DNA from: Marinilabiliaceae bacterium JC017 | GTDB taxonomy: Bacteria; Bacteroidota; Bacteroidia; Bacteroidales; Marinilabiliaceae | Length of the DNA stretch: 64,000 bases | Direction: 5' to 3' | NCBI GenBank assembly: GCA_004296775.1 | Contig: RHGE01000012.1 | Span: forward strand, 1-64,000 | In this document: one piece after another, positions 42,823-52,026 of the stretch | How the letters are laid out: the number at the start of each line of letters is the position of its first letter | Numbering within the stretch: the stretch's first letter is position 1 | Made by a program: the position numbers and the translations under genes | The notes under the pieces: generated by a model | The model's database searches: none | What the model was told of the DNA's origin: nothing | What the model saw: only the letters and a program-made list of their open reading frames with translations

Positions 42823-44439
42823 ATGCGCATTATTTCCACCATAATAGTTTTCTTCATAGCAACACATTGCATTCAGCTCTCTGCTCAGGAAAAACAAAAG
42901 CAGAAGGCTAAAATTTTCATTGAAAAAGCTGACAGTCTTCAACACAAAGATAAAATAGCCAAAGATGTTAAAACACTAATAGGACATGTAAGGCTAAGAC
43001 ATCAAAACACTTTGCTCTACTGCGACAGTGCATACATGTATAGCGACTCCAATCTTGTTATTGCTTATAAAAACATTCACATCATCCAGAATGATTCCAT
43101 TCATTTATATGGCGATTACCTGGAATATGAAGGCAGTAAAAGCCTGGCCAAGGTGAGGGAGAATGTGCGCATGGTGAAAGGAAACGTGACGCTAACCACC
43201 GAATACCTGGATTATGATCGGGCCAATGATGTGGCTTATTATTTTGAGGGAGGAAAGATCGTCAACAAACAAAACACGCTTATTAGCGACCTGGGATACT
43301 ATTACCCAAATGCTAACGAAGTATTCTTTAAAGACTCCGTGGTGGTGGAGAATCCCAAATACACCATCTACTCCGACACCTTAAAATATCATACCGTTAC
43401 AGAAGTGGTTAAAATATTAGGCCCCACTCATATCGTCAGTGATGAGAATGTCATATACTCCGAAGACGGTTATTACGACACCAAAAAGGACATTGCTCTT
43501 TTAAAGAAAAACAGCTATGTACAGGGAAAGGAACAAATTTTAAAGGGAGATACCATTTATTACAAAAGAAATAAAGGGATTGGGGAAGTCTTTAATAATA
43601 TGGAGCTGGAAGATACCACCAACAATATTATCATTAAAGGTGACTATGGATTCTATAATGAGTTAACAAAACGGGCGTTTGCCACCCAAAAAGCCATGTT
43701 ATTGCAAGTATACCAAAACGATACCCTTTTTATGCATGCAGACACCCTGCGCATCGATCCGGTTACCGATACCCTCACTAATACCCCCAGTCGTATGGCC
43801 AAGGCCTTTCATAATGTGAAGTTTTTCCGTCGCGATATGCAAGGACGTTGTGACTCGATGGTTTATGATTTCAGAGACTCTATCAATACATTTTACCATG
43901 ATCCGGTAATTTGGGCACAGGGTAACCAAATGACGGCCCATGTGATTAAACTCTACACAAAAAATCAAAATCTGGATAAGATGGAGCTGATTGACGATGC
44001 TTTTATTATTGCACCGGAAGACACATTGTTTTTTAACCAGATTAAGGGAAAGCACATGATGGCCTATGTCCGCAACAATGATCTTTATAAAATAGATGTG
44101 GATGGCAATGCGCAAACCATTTACCATCCTAAAGATAAGCAGTTAGTTATAGGGGTAAACCGTGCAGAAAGCAGTAACCTCACCATTTTCATGAAAAACA
44201 GTCAGGTGGAGAACCTGATTATGCGGGGAGCCCCTGATGGTAATATGAATCCCCCTCTCTTTTTACCGGATGAAGATGTTAAACTAAAAGGTTTCAGATG
44301 GCTGGAGCCCTTCCGCCCTAAAAGAAAAGAGGATATTTTCATTCATGTAAAACTTCCTGAAAAAGTAGAATCCACAGCGATCTACCAGGATTTTGAAATA
44401 GGGGAGATAAAGACCAAAGCCCCGAAGAAAAAGGAATAA
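42823..44439 (+). CDS. OstA-like periplasmic protein
   Basis: A 538-residue protein with a signal peptide (ends near CIQLSAQ) and a long beta-repeat region of the OstA/LptA type: RHQNTLLYCDSAYMYSDSN, IHLYGDYLEYEGSKSLAKVR, LTTEYLDYDRANDVAYYFEG. LptA and the N-part of LptD have this fold and carry LPS across the periplasm. Bacteroidota commonly encode such an OstA-like protein next to SurA, as here. The frame extends to a TTG at 42796, but ATG 42823 is the start that gives the signal peptide. A bidirectional terminator follows. Confidence 0.87.
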   Translation: MRIISTIIVFFIATHCIQLSAQEKQKQKAKIFIEKADSLQHKDKIAKDVKTLIGHVRLRHQNTLLYCDSAYMYSDSNLVIAYKNIHIIQNDSIHLYGDYLEYEGSKSLAKVRENVRMVKGNVTLTTEYLDYDRANDVAYYFEGGKIVNKQNTLISDLGYYYPNANEVFFKDSVVVENPKYTIYSDTLKYHTVTEVVKILGPTHIVSDENVIYSEDGYYDTKKDIALLKKNSYVQGKEQILKGDTIYYKRNKGIGEVFNNMELEDTTNNIIIKGDYGFYNELTKRAFATQKAMLLQVYQNDTLFMHADTLRIDPVTDTLTNTPSRMAKAFHNVKFFRRDMQGRCDSMVYDFRDSINTFYHDPVIWAQGNQMTAHVIKLYTKNQNLDKMELIDDAFIIAPEDTLFFNQIKGKHMMAYVRNNDLYKIDVDGNAQTIYHPKDKQLVIGVNRAESSNLTIFMKNSQVENLIMRGAPDGNMNPPLFLPDEDVKLKGFRWLEPFRPKRKEDIFIHVKLPEKVESTAIYQDFEIGEIKTKAPKKKE

Positions 44440-44519
44440 AATAGTATTACAAGGAAACTACAGCTAATGAGATACGGTTGCAAACCCGGCTGCGAGGCTT
44501 AAAACATACGACATAAAAA

Positions 44520-44550
44520 AAAGGGTCTTACGACCCTTTCTTTTTTCTTT
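44520..44550. terminator. Bidirectional terminator
   Basis: AAAGGGTC at 44520-44527, loop TTAC, GACCCTTT at 44532-44539, with a T-run on the plus side and an A-run before the stem. It lies between the convergent OstA-like and DUF2795 genes and can serve both. Confidence 0.88.
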
Positions 44551-44552
44551 AA

Positions 44553-44774
44553 TTAATACTCATCCTCATTAAAAAAGAAATCCTCTTTACTGGGATAATC
44601 AGGCCAGATATCTTCGATACTCTCAAAAACCTCACCTTCATCTTCTATTTCTTGAAGATTTTCAATCACTTCTAACGGAGCCCCGGAACGAATTGCAAAA
44701 TCGATCAATTCGTCTTTACTGGCCGGCCATGGCGCATCTTCTAGTCTAGATGCCAATTCGAGTGTCCAATACAT
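44553..44774 (-). CDS. DUF2795 small protein
   Basis: A 73-residue, strongly acidic soluble protein of the DUF2795 type (YWTLELASRLEDAPWPASKD, ELIDFAIRSGAPLEVIENLQ). The family has no proven function. The C-terminus is rich in Asp, Glu and Phe. It is transcribed toward the bidirectional terminator, probably alone. The ATG at 44774 is the natural start. Confidence 0.82.
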   Translation of the reverse strand: MYWTLELASRLEDAPWPASKDELIDFAIRSGAPLEVIENLQEIEDEGEVFESIEDIWPDYPSKEDFFFNEDEY

Positions 44775-44851
44775 AACAACTCAATTTAACTTTAACAATA
44801 TTTTGTTTTTGCGTCATTCTATAAGCGCGAATTTAAAAAAAAAATCAATTC

Positions 44852-45412
44852 TTACAACTCCGATTGCCATGGAATTTCATCAACGGCAAAATAGTTTGAC
44901 AAATGGCGCGATAAAACAAACAAAAAATCAGATAATCTATTTAGGTAACGCACTACCCAGTTATTTACCTCATAGGTTTCGGCCATTTCCAACACCCTTC
45001 GCTCAGCTCGCCGGCAAATAGTACGAGCCACATGACAATGTGCAACTGCCGGATGGCCACCTGGCAGGATAAAACTGGTGAGGGGAGGCAATTGATTTTC
45101 GATTCGGTCCATTTCCCCTTCTAAAAACTCAATTTTTGATTCATCACATTTAATCCGGTCCCTCAAGTCTGAAACCGACGAATCGGTAGCCAAATAAGCA
45201 CCAATGGTAAACAATTCATTTTGCGCGGCCACAATACTATCGACCACATCTTTGGCCACATCATAAGATCTGATAAGTCCCAGGTAACTGTTCAGTTCAT
45301 CAACTGTTCCATAGGCCTCCAATCGAATATGATGCTTAGGCACCCTGGTTCCGCCAATTAAACTTGTACTCCCTTTATCACCTGTTTTAGTATATACGAC
45401 ACTTTTCTTCAT
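44852..45412 (-). CDS. Cob(I)yrinic acid a,c-diamide adenosyltransferase (PduO type)
   Basis: A 186-residue ATP:cob(I)alamin adenosyltransferase that converts cobalamin to adenosylcobalamin. The N-terminal YTKTGDKGSTSLIGGTRVPK is the ATP-binding signature; VDELNSYLG and the C-terminal CRRAERRVLEMAE and YLNRLSDFLFVLSRH are the family's cofactor-binding segments. No cobalamin biosynthesis or transport genes are nearby, and I see no cobalamin riboswitch upstream. Confidence 0.95.
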   Translation of the reverse strand: MKKSVVYTKTGDKGSTSLIGGTRVPKHHIRLEAYGTVDELNSYLGLIRSYDVAKDVVDSIVAAQNELFTIGAYLATDSSVSDLRDRIKCDESKIEFLEGEMDRIENQLPPLTSFILPGGHPAVAHCHVARTICRRAERRVLEMAETYEVNNWVVRYLNRLSDFLFVLSRHLSNYFAVDEIPWQSEL

Positions 45413-45731
45413 GTTATTTTGTATTTATAACCCCCCAAGCTGGAAAATAATGGATTGTTCAACTTACCGCATTTTCAGTCCTTCTTTCACCAAAGTACTA
45501 AATATCAACTGACGGTTACTTACTCTTTTTTATTGTTCCACGATTGAAACCAAAACTAAAAACTCAACGCTACTTATTATTGCTATTAAATTCTACCTCA
45601 TGTTTCTCATCAAACGATGTAATAAACAACGATTCCTAATAGTATGCAGTCAAAACACGTTGATTTCGGAAATGTTTAAAAAAACCGGAATAACAGATCA
45701 TTATCCGGTCATATTATCATTTACATCGTTA
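45413..45731. other. Gene-free stretch between adenosyltransferase and ABC genes
   Basis: About 320 AT-rich bases. It holds a terminator for the ABC gene (45677-45709) and must contain the adenosyltransferase promoter. No repeat or riboswitch is recognised. Confidence 0.35.
45677..45709 (-). terminator. Terminator of the ABC ATPase gene
   Basis: ACCGGA at 45684-45689 pairs with TCCGGT at 45704-45709. On the minus strand the stem is followed by a run of seven T. It lies 23 bases after the stop codon. Confidence 0.7.
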
Positions 45732-46451
45732 TCAAATGCCCACTTTTAACACTTCCTCATTGATATAATCAGACTCTATTAAGCCATCTCTTAAACGAAC
45801 AATACGATGGGCATGCAGGGCAATATCTTCTTCATGCGTAACTAAAATAACAGTGTTCCCTTTGGCATGAATCTCACCGAAAAGGCGCATAATATCATTG
45901 GAGGTCTTGGAATCCAGATTTCCGGTAGGTTCATCCGCTAAAATAATGGATGGTTTATTGATTAACGCACGCGCCACTGCCACTCGTTGGCGCTGCCCAC
46001 CCGACAACTCATTAGGGCGATGTGTCATGCGCGCTTCAAGTCCCACATTAATCAATACCTCCTGCCCCATTTTAACGCGGTCACTTTTTAGGTATCCTGC
46101 ATAAATTAAGGGTAGCATTACATTTTCAAGAGCAGTGTAACGGGGCAGTAAATTGAATGTCTGAAACACAAACCCAATCTCTTTGTTACGAATTTCTGCC
46201 AGCTTATCATCCGACAGCTGACTCACATTGGTCCCATTCAGGATATATCGGCCGCCGGTAGGCGTATCCAAAGCCCCAATGATATTCATCAAAGTAGATT
46301 TCCCGGAACCAGATGGTCCCATGATGGCCACATATTCTCCACGTTCAATATTAAGCGAAACGCCCTGAAGCGCTTTGACTATCTGATTACCTACCTGATA
46401 GTACTTTTTAATCTCTGTTATTTCAATAACCCGGGAAGACATCATCGTCAT
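45732..46451 (-). CDS. ABC transporter ATPase, LolD/MacB type
   Basis: A 239-residue ATPase subunit with Walker [14 protein letters not shown]-loop [18 protein letters not shown], signature [15 protein letters not shown], Walker [13 protein letters not shown] and the H-loop [11 protein letters not shown]. LolD and MacB subunits export lipoproteins or peptides with a membrane partner. The partner permease is not encoded next to it; the gene stands alone with a terminator after it. Several starts are possible in the first residues (MTMMSSRV); 46451 is the longest ATG. Confidence 0.93.
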   Translation of the reverse strand: MTMMSSRVIEITEIKKYYQVGNQIVKALQGVSLNIERGEYVAIMGPSGSGKSTLMNIIGALDTPTGGRYILNGTNVSQLSDDKLAEIRNKEIGFVFQTFNLLPRYTALENVMLPLIYAGYLKSDRVKMGQEVLINVGLEARMTHRPNELSGGQRQRVAVARALINKPSIILADEPTGNLDSKTSNDIMRLFGEIHAKGNTVILVTHEEDIALHAHRIVRLRDGLIESDYINEEVLKVGI

Positions 46452-46654
46452 TTTTTGATTAGTAACAAATATAATGATTCGTTACACGTTTCTTTCACCT
46501 GACTATGGTTAATTACACCTCCGCAGTTTTACTGCATCATAAAAATCCAGACATAAATCAATCCCTGCCGGTGAACTAAAATCAAGGAACCATCAAATTA
46601 CCATCCCTAAATTCAGTTAAACAACAAACAATCCATTGCCGTTCAACATCTCTA

Positions 46655-47443
46655 CTAATAACGCACAATAAAATGCTGTTTCTGACACTCCTTCTTAAAA
46701 AAGACAATTCCCAATTGAAACAGATCAATGGAAACGGTTACTTGCGGATGATTTTTAATTATCTCCCATGCTTCACTCATACCCTGTGACCAATAAATAT
46801 CATCAAAGACAAAAATAGAATCATTATTCACTTTCTGTAAACACAGCTGAAAATAGTCCAGGGTAGCCTTTCGTTCGTGATGCCCGTCGATATATACAAA
46901 ATCAAGGGTTTCAAACTTACTCACCATATCCGGCAATACATCACTAAAGCGTCCTACCACTTGTTGCACATTAGAGAGGCCAAATTTAGCCAGGCTCTGC
47001 GCAGCAAAATGTGCTGTATTTTCACATCCTTCAATGGAAAACACATCGGCTTTCTTGTTAGGCAGACTAAGATATAAAGTGGACATACCGATAGAGGTCC
47101 CCAACTCTAAGATGGTTTGAGGTTTGAAACGATAAACCAATCTAAATAACAGTTCGCCGTATTTTTTATTGATAGAAGAAATACGCACCAGATCGGCCAC
47201 TTTTCGATGGTGCCTATCCATTTTATGACTCCCCACTCCTAAATCAATCACCTCCAGCTTTTCTTTCGATTTAAGTAATTGCTCCCGATACGCCTCAATC
47301 TCCTCAAATGCATAAAATGAATTGGTATCGTAAATAGTATCCCGTACCAAATCAAATATAAACGGGCTATGAATCCCATATCCTTTCGCATGCCTTGCAA
47401 CAAGACTATATTTCAAATAACTATATGCCAGAAAAAAATTCAC
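46655..47443 (-). CDS. SAM-dependent methyltransferase (class I)
   Basis: A 262-residue methyltransferase. The N-terminal helices (YLKYSLVARHAKGYGIHSPF) precede the Rossmann core: motif I TILELGTSIGMSTLYLSL, motif II VFSIEGCENTAHFA, then FVYIDGHHERKATLDYFQL. The fold resembles O-methyltransferases, but the acceptor is unknown. The frame begins with GTG at 47443, and no ATG occurs before motif I, so GTG is the likely start. It is followed by the ABC gene, with a gap of about 200 bases. Confidence 0.85.
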   Translation of the reverse strand: MNFFLAYSYLKYSLVARHAKGYGIHSPFIFDLVRDTIYDTNSFYAFEEIEAYREQLLKSKEKLEVIDLGVGSHKMDRHHRKVADLVRISSINKKYGELLFRLVYRFKPQTILELGTSIGMSTLYLSLPNKKADVFSIEGCENTAHFAAQSLAKFGLSNVQQVVGRFSDVLPDMVSKFETLDFVYIDGHHERKATLDYFQLCLQKVNNDSIFVFDDIYWSQGMSEAWEIIKNHPQVTVSIDLFQLGIVFFKKECQKQHFIVRY

Positions 47444-47927
47444 TTTAAAATATTTTAGCGCGGAAGATACTTATTTTATTCCATTTTTTAGATTTCAATA
47501 ATCAACACCACATACCAGTTACTTACCAACATAACGCATCCTTTATCTGTCTTTCTGAAGACACAACAATCTCTTTTATTCTATAGATCAATATCCTGAA
47601 TAACGAAATAAAGTAATGAACATCAGTAATAGTTACAACGATTTAATATTGTTATTAGGCGCTTAGGGAGCAACTTTTACCAACATGTGGTTCAAATTGA
47701 TTGTTGTCTATGCGGCCAAAACAATCAGCTAAAGGCAACATCCCCCGAAGAGGCTATGCCGATTAAAAGAATTGGCAAATTCTTATTTTAATCCTGCAAT
47801 TCAGCCAATCAATTCTGAAATAAAATAAATACAACAGCTTTAAAGGTTGTTTTTCTTTTAATTGACCTCCGTTTTTCTATCCTTCAATTCCTTCTTTATT
47901 ACGTATTTTTTTGCCTCTTAAAATTTC

Positions 47928-48072
47928 TAGTAAAGAAACCTTTAGTTTGTAGTAAAGAAACAGTCGATTTCTAGTAAAGAAATGCTCGGTTTGTAGTAAA
48001 GAAACCAATCGTTTCTAGTAAAGAAATGAAGCATTTGTAGTAAAGAAACCGGGCAAGACTAGTAAAGAAATT
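47928..48072. repeat. 22-bp tandem array around TAGTAAAGAAA
   Basis: Seven units in exact 22-base phase (47928, 47950, 47972, 47994, 48016, 48038, 48060). TAGTAAAGAAA is invariant; the other bases vary. Units alternate between TTTC and TTTG before TAG, giving a 44-base higher-order pattern. The variable part (about 10 bases) is far too short for CRISPR spacers, and no cas gene is present. Confidence 0.92.
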
Positions 48073-48383
48073 TAAGAACCAAGACTTAAAAAACGGTATT
48101 ATGTAAAAATCAATAAGTTAGTTAAAGCAAAGAGAAGCCTTTCATTTATAATTTTTGACACGCCTATCTGATTACTTTTCTGTCTTGTCCAGGTTAGATA
48201 TATAACAGATTGTTTGGCAATTCTATCTTCAGAAAATAACGTTAAAAAAAATCCATTTGAACGGAGTAAGTTAATTTTCTGAAGATAGTTACTTAGTAAA
48301 AAATCAAATTTTCAAAAAGCCAAAAAACACACAGAAATGAGTATCAAGCATCAATGTTTTTGCATAACCGGGATTGCAATAGC

Positions 48384-48480
48384 CTGCCAAAATATACACA
48401 AACATGACTGATAAGACACTTACATGACTTTTTCCTAACCTGGACAAGCCTGAAAAGTACTTAGATTTAAGTAGTAAAAA
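48384..48480 (+). repeat. Dispersed repeat family B, copy
   Basis: CTGCCAAAATATACACAAAC, ATGACTGATAAGACACTTAC, then CCTAACCTGGACAAGCC and ACTTAGATTTAAGTAG. Block order is reversed relative to 26541-26653, but the orientation of each block is the same, so the unit boundaries differ. Confidence 0.6.
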
Positions 48481-48850
48481 TTGAGTATTAACCTCATTCA
48501 ATTTTATACTATTTAATGTTTTTTAATCGGGACTTCGTCCCAAACCCTACTTCATTTTTGGCATTGCCCCAAAAACGAAGCAAAAAACTCTAGTCAAATA
48601 AAAGCTTCCTCCCACCTCCTCGATGAATTTTTTCCAACCCACAGGCCAGAATTCCCGCATTCATTTTCGTCGCGCCATCGCCGGCCCGCTTATTTGACGG
48701 GCTCTCCCCGCTTCCCATCATCTTGGCCAATCTCATATAATTAGTGGGGCGCAATAATCGAACTGAGATTATGAATTAGCAAAAAATTAGAGTATCGAGA
48801 CGTTTAAAAATATTCTGCCAAAAAGAACATGAATATTTCTGATAAGACAC

Positions 48851-49999
48851 CTAATACTTGTTCTTGTCACGGTGAAAGGTATACCCCACGGTCCACTCAA
48901 AGAAGTCGGCGGTACCGCTATGCGCCTTGATGGTTAGTCCTGCACAGTAGTGATCGGCAAAACGATAACGAAGCCCCACCCGCTCATAAATGGTGCTGGT
49001 TTCACCATTTTCATCGTTACGGTGCAAATAAGCCCCTATACCAATGGGGACATATAGATTTTTATTAATCACCCACTCCCAGGAACCCACCAAAGCATAG
49101 GACACCGATTTGGAAAAATCCGATTTATCCGAGTCATTACGCTTGTCAGCATGGGGCGAATAAAAGAAATCCATTCCCAGTCCGATACGGTATTTGTAAT
49201 TGACCTGTCTCAGGTAATTTACACCTAAGACCGTTTTCAGGTAATTCTGATCTCCTACGGCATAGTTTTTACTCCCTGCCGAAAAGGTAACATTCACTAA
49301 TCCATGCTTGATATATTCCGGCAGGTAGGTTCTCTGATGCACCACATCATTCGGATTCAGGCGGTAACTGACAGCTACCGTCGCCGGAATGAGGTTAATC
49401 CCCATATTAGGTAATTTGAAAGCACCATTGGAAAAATGTTTAAATCCCACCGTTCCGTTTACCGCCCACCGATCGCTAATCTTATAATTCATCACCAAAC
49501 CCAGGTGCACATAACAGTTTCGGTAGGATCCGATGAAGGTATTGATGGGATTATTGATGGAATCATAAGGATTAAAATTATAAGACAAGCCAAATGCGCC
49601 GGTGTAAGAGAATGTCAACTTCTTATTGTTTTCAAAGGCAAAGGGCATGGTCATGAAAAAATAGAGGGCATTAGGGCTCCCCACATCATTATTGTGAAAG
49701 GTAGAAGAGTAAAATCCAACACCCAGATAAGGACGCCGGTATACATTACTGTAAACATCATCAGGATCACTTTTCCGGAATCCCAAACGTATATCAAATC
49801 CATTATAATAGGAACTATTGACAATTTGATCCCCAAACTCGGTATCATCACTCAACATGGCGCCGTTTTCGAAACGCACATCGAGGTATTTAATTTGTTT
49901 TCGCTGTGGAATTATCTGAGTGGTATCTGCAAACTGACCATAGGTTTGATGGGCTATCAGAATAACAAACAACATAGATAGTGTACGTGCAATCTTCAT
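48851..49999 (-). CDS. PagL-like lipid A deacylase family outer-membrane protein
   Basis: A 382-residue exported beta-barrel protein (signal ends near HQTYGQ). The segment KHFSNGAFKLPNMGINLIP has the HxSN pattern with a downstream PNxGxN, which matches the PagL (acyloxyacyl hydrolase) family, where His and Ser are catalytic in removing the 3-O-acyl chain of lipid A. It is longer than classical PagL (about 150-190 residues); the extra C-terminal part resembles more barrel strands. The frame extends to 50068, but ATG 49999 gives a clean signal peptide. Activity is inferred from the motif. Confidence 0.75.
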   Translation of the reverse strand: MKIARTLSMLFVILIAHQTYGQFADTTQIIPQRKQIKYLDVRFENGAMLSDDTEFGDQIVNSSYYNGFDIRLGFRKSDPDDVYSNVYRRPYLGVGFYSSTFHNNDVGSPNALYFFMTMPFAFENNKKLTFSYTGAFGLSYNFNPYDSINNPINTFIGSYRNCYVHLGLVMNYKISDRWAVNGTVGFKHFSNGAFKLPNMGINLIPATVAVSYRLNPNDVVHQRTYLPEYIKHGLVNVTFSAGSKNYAVGDQNYLKTVLGVNYLRQVNYKYRIGLGMDFFYSPHADKRNDSDKSDFSKSVSYALVGSWEWVINKNLYVPIGIGAYLHRNDENGETSTIYERVGLRYRFADHYCAGLTIKAHSGTADFFEWTVGYTFHRDKNKY

Positions 50000-50357
50000 T
50001 AGAGTGAGGTTTAGGTTAAATTTTGTATTCACTGAATAAAAAAACATGGTTTCTTTAAACCATTCCAAATATAGTAGTTAATCTTTTTTACTCTAAAAAA
50101 GAATCATTTGCTATAAATTCTTAGCTTGGTAAAGCTAGTGGCTATTCTTGCCATCAGCTGAAGCTGGTGGCAATGTTTATTCTCATTATTTATTATTGCT
50201 CTTACTTTAATCTATAATACCATAGCAAGTTGCATACATTGCAGTTGGCCTTAGCCAACTGATTACTAAGCCTCACATCTTATGACTTAAGCCACATAGT
50301 TATCATTTTTTTATCTGTCAGCTGAAGTTGTCGGCAATGATAAAAGCAATTACAGCT
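50000..50357. repeat. Gene-free stretch with REP-like hairpins
   Basis: Between the PagL-like gene and the small barrel gene. It has at least two strong palindromes: 50148-50173 (TTGCCA and TGGCAA arms around CAGCT/AGCTG) and 50242-50261 (CAGTTGGC, loop CTTA, GCCAACTG). A third related but weaker hairpin (TGTCAGCTGAAGTTGTCGGCA) lies at 50317-50337. They resemble the hairpins at 20-295. Confidence 0.6.
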
Positions 50358-50795
50358 TTAAAAATTGATAATAAATCCAACCGCCATACTTGTTAAGGCC
50401 GGTTCAAAGTAGTGCTTTGCACCAAGTGTAATTCCAAGTCGATTATCTTTCAGAAAATAAGTTCCTATGCCTGCTTCACCGAAAAAACCATCTTCATCCC
50501 ATAAGGTATAGCCGCCATCTCCATAGACAAAGAGGGTTTTAACAATGGTTTTACGGAGGGCCAATCCAAAATCTACTTTATCTATAAAATCCGTCCCCAC
50601 TTTACCTCCAATGGCAAAACCATTATCCAGATTTTTGAAAACCCTTAAATCCAACGAATAATCATCAATCCAGTTATCAGTCCGTATCTCCTCTGTAAAT
50701 CCTAATGAGAAAGTAGAATGGTTCTTTTCTTGTGATTTTGCAATATTCAGAAACATCACAAGACTGATTATCAGTAAAAAAACATTTCTATTCAT
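50358..50795 (-). CDS. Small outer-membrane beta-barrel protein
   Basis: A 145-residue exported protein (signal residues 1-20, ending near NIAKSQ). The mature part is a series of short amphipathic beta strands (FAIGGKVGTDFI, KTLFVYGDGGY, RLGITLGAKHYF) and ends in IINF, the aromatic-terminated end typical of outer-membrane barrels. No family name can be given. It starts 40 bases after the Omp85-like gene in the same direction and is probably cotranscribed. Confidence 0.65.
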   Translation of the reverse strand: MNRNVFLLIISLVMFLNIAKSQEKNHSTFSLGFTEEIRTDNWIDDYSLDLRVFKNLDNGFAIGGKVGTDFIDKVDFGLALRKTIVKTLFVYGDGGYTLWDEDGFFGEAGIGTYFLKDNRLGITLGAKHYFEPALTSMAVGFIINF

Positions 50796-50835
50796 GAGTG
50801 CAGTATTTGGTTTAAATCACTTGTACAATTCAGTG

Positions 50836-51975
50836 CTACTTATCCCCAAACGTCTCCGCAATCCGGAAGTAAAGGCCCCAGTCATTCCGCCCAACAGCTA
50901 CATCCATACCAATGTTGATTTTCTCCGAAGGGATGGCCATATATCTTAATCCAACTCCTCCACCAGGAAGCAAGTCTTTAAAATTAATCTCACTGGGATT
51001 GTCTACCGCCGTAGCAATACCTGCAAAGGCAACCATACCCCACTTTTTGTAAAAGTTCCAGCGGTATTCTCCTTGAATATTATATACCTGGTCAGCACGG
51101 TGTTTTCCATCGGCATACCCGCGGATATCGTCACGACCGACCACATATTGTCCCTCAAACGGAACATCACCAGTAGCAACTAAAGCTGTTGCCCGGGCTG
51201 CAATCACCTCATTTTTACTGAGAGCGAAGAATTTAGTAAAATCAAATTCATACTTATCGTATTCATATTTAGCTCCCCAGGCATCCCGATAGTGCCCGGT
51301 TTTGAAATTCAGGTAATCACCACTGTGGGGGTTATATATGAAATCACGGGTATCATGTGACACTACTATACCCAAATTGGTCATATTCTCCCTCTGAGGT
51401 TCACCCGACTCCCCATCATCATCATCGAATGATGTCAGAGTTTGATGGCTAACAAATTTTAAACCCAGGTACCAACGTTTATAAACCCTCCTCTGTAATT
51501 CAATGAACAAGGCGTCATGCAAAGTATTAAAATCGATAAAACCTGCCCCTATTTCGTCGTAATACTGAAAATTGACGGAGGCATCACCATAACCTAACGT
51601 AAAACGATAGTTATCCTGATTAAAATAGAGTTTAGTATAGAGCGCCCAATACCAGGTTTCATTGGTTGTATATCCTACCATGGCACCGGCCATTGACAAG
51701 GGAGAAATAGTATCGGTGGGATTCACCCTGAAAAAGGCATTGGCCAGTGCAGCCATATTTAATTCCAGGGATGGGTCGTAGTTGATAATAGGCACCGCTG
51801 CAAATTTCACATTGTGTTTTCTCCAGAAATTATCTGGTTTTGAATTGGTCACTTCTGATTGATCTGTTTTTAGATCTGATGTCTCTGTTTTTTCAGATGT
51901 TAATTCGGGCGTTTGCGCAACCATCAACAGTGGCCCCATGAGAACGATAGCAAGAAGAAGTTGAAATTTTTTCAT
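50836..51975 (-). CDS. POTRA-less Omp85 (BamA/TamA-type) barrel protein
   Basis: A 379-residue exported protein (signal ends near LLMVAQ). After a short acidic spacer it goes straight into the barrel; no POTRA domains are visible. The C-terminal surface-antigen (D15) domain has DTRDFIYNPHSGDYLNFKTG, the lid motif DDIRGYADGKHR and GGGVGLRYMA, the usual Omp85 pattern, and ends in RIAETFGDK. It resembles the 'noNterm' type of Omp85 described in Bacteroidota, whose role is uncertain. The 51-base gap to the DUF1254 gene indicates an operon. Confidence 0.82.
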   Translation of the reverse strand: MKKFQLLLAIVLMGPLLMVAQTPELTSEKTETSDLKTDQSEVTNSKPDNFWRKHNVKFAAVPIINYDPSLELNMAALANAFFRVNPTDTISPLSMAGAMVGYTTNETWYWALYTKLYFNQDNYRFTLGYGDASVNFQYYDEIGAGFIDFNTLHDALFIELQRRVYKRWYLGLKFVSHQTLTSFDDDDGESGEPQRENMTNLGIVVSHDTRDFIYNPHSGDYLNFKTGHYRDAWGAKYEYDKYEFDFTKFFALSKNEVIAARATALVATGDVPFEGQYVVGRDDIRGYADGKHRADQVYNIQGEYRWNFYKKWGMVAFAGIATAVDNPSEINFKDLLPGGGVGLRYMAIPSEKINIGMDVAVGRNDWGLYFRIAETFGDK

Positions 51976-51994
51976 AGTAAATAAGGCTTTAAAC

Positions 51995-52015
51995 CTAACA
52001 GGAAATACCTGTTAG
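51995..52015 (-). repeat. CTAACAGG/CCTGTTAG hairpin
   Basis: Perfect 8-bp inverted repeat with a 5-base loop between the second DUF1254 gene and the Omp85-like gene. A related stem with ACAGG/CCTGT core lies in the gap between the two DUF1254 genes (53551-53571). No U-tract follows, so it is unlikely to be a terminator. Confidence 0.55.
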
Positions 52016-52026
52016 ATTAATATTGA

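Larger units (their letters stand above)
47444..48850. repeat. Large gene-free stretch rich in repeats
   Basis: 1.4 kb without a credible gene. It contains the compact copy of family C (47658-47755), a 22-bp tandem array (47928-48072), three family B copies (48171-48198 reversed, 48384-48480, 48809-48852) and a GC-rich block at about 48540-48770 that includes the stem GCCCG/CGGGC. The last repeat copy runs into the stop codon of the PagL-like gene. Confidence 0.6.

Noticed and set aside
47928-48072. CRISPR array
   Set aside because: The variable parts are only about 10 bases and no cas genes occur. It is a 22-base tandem repeat.
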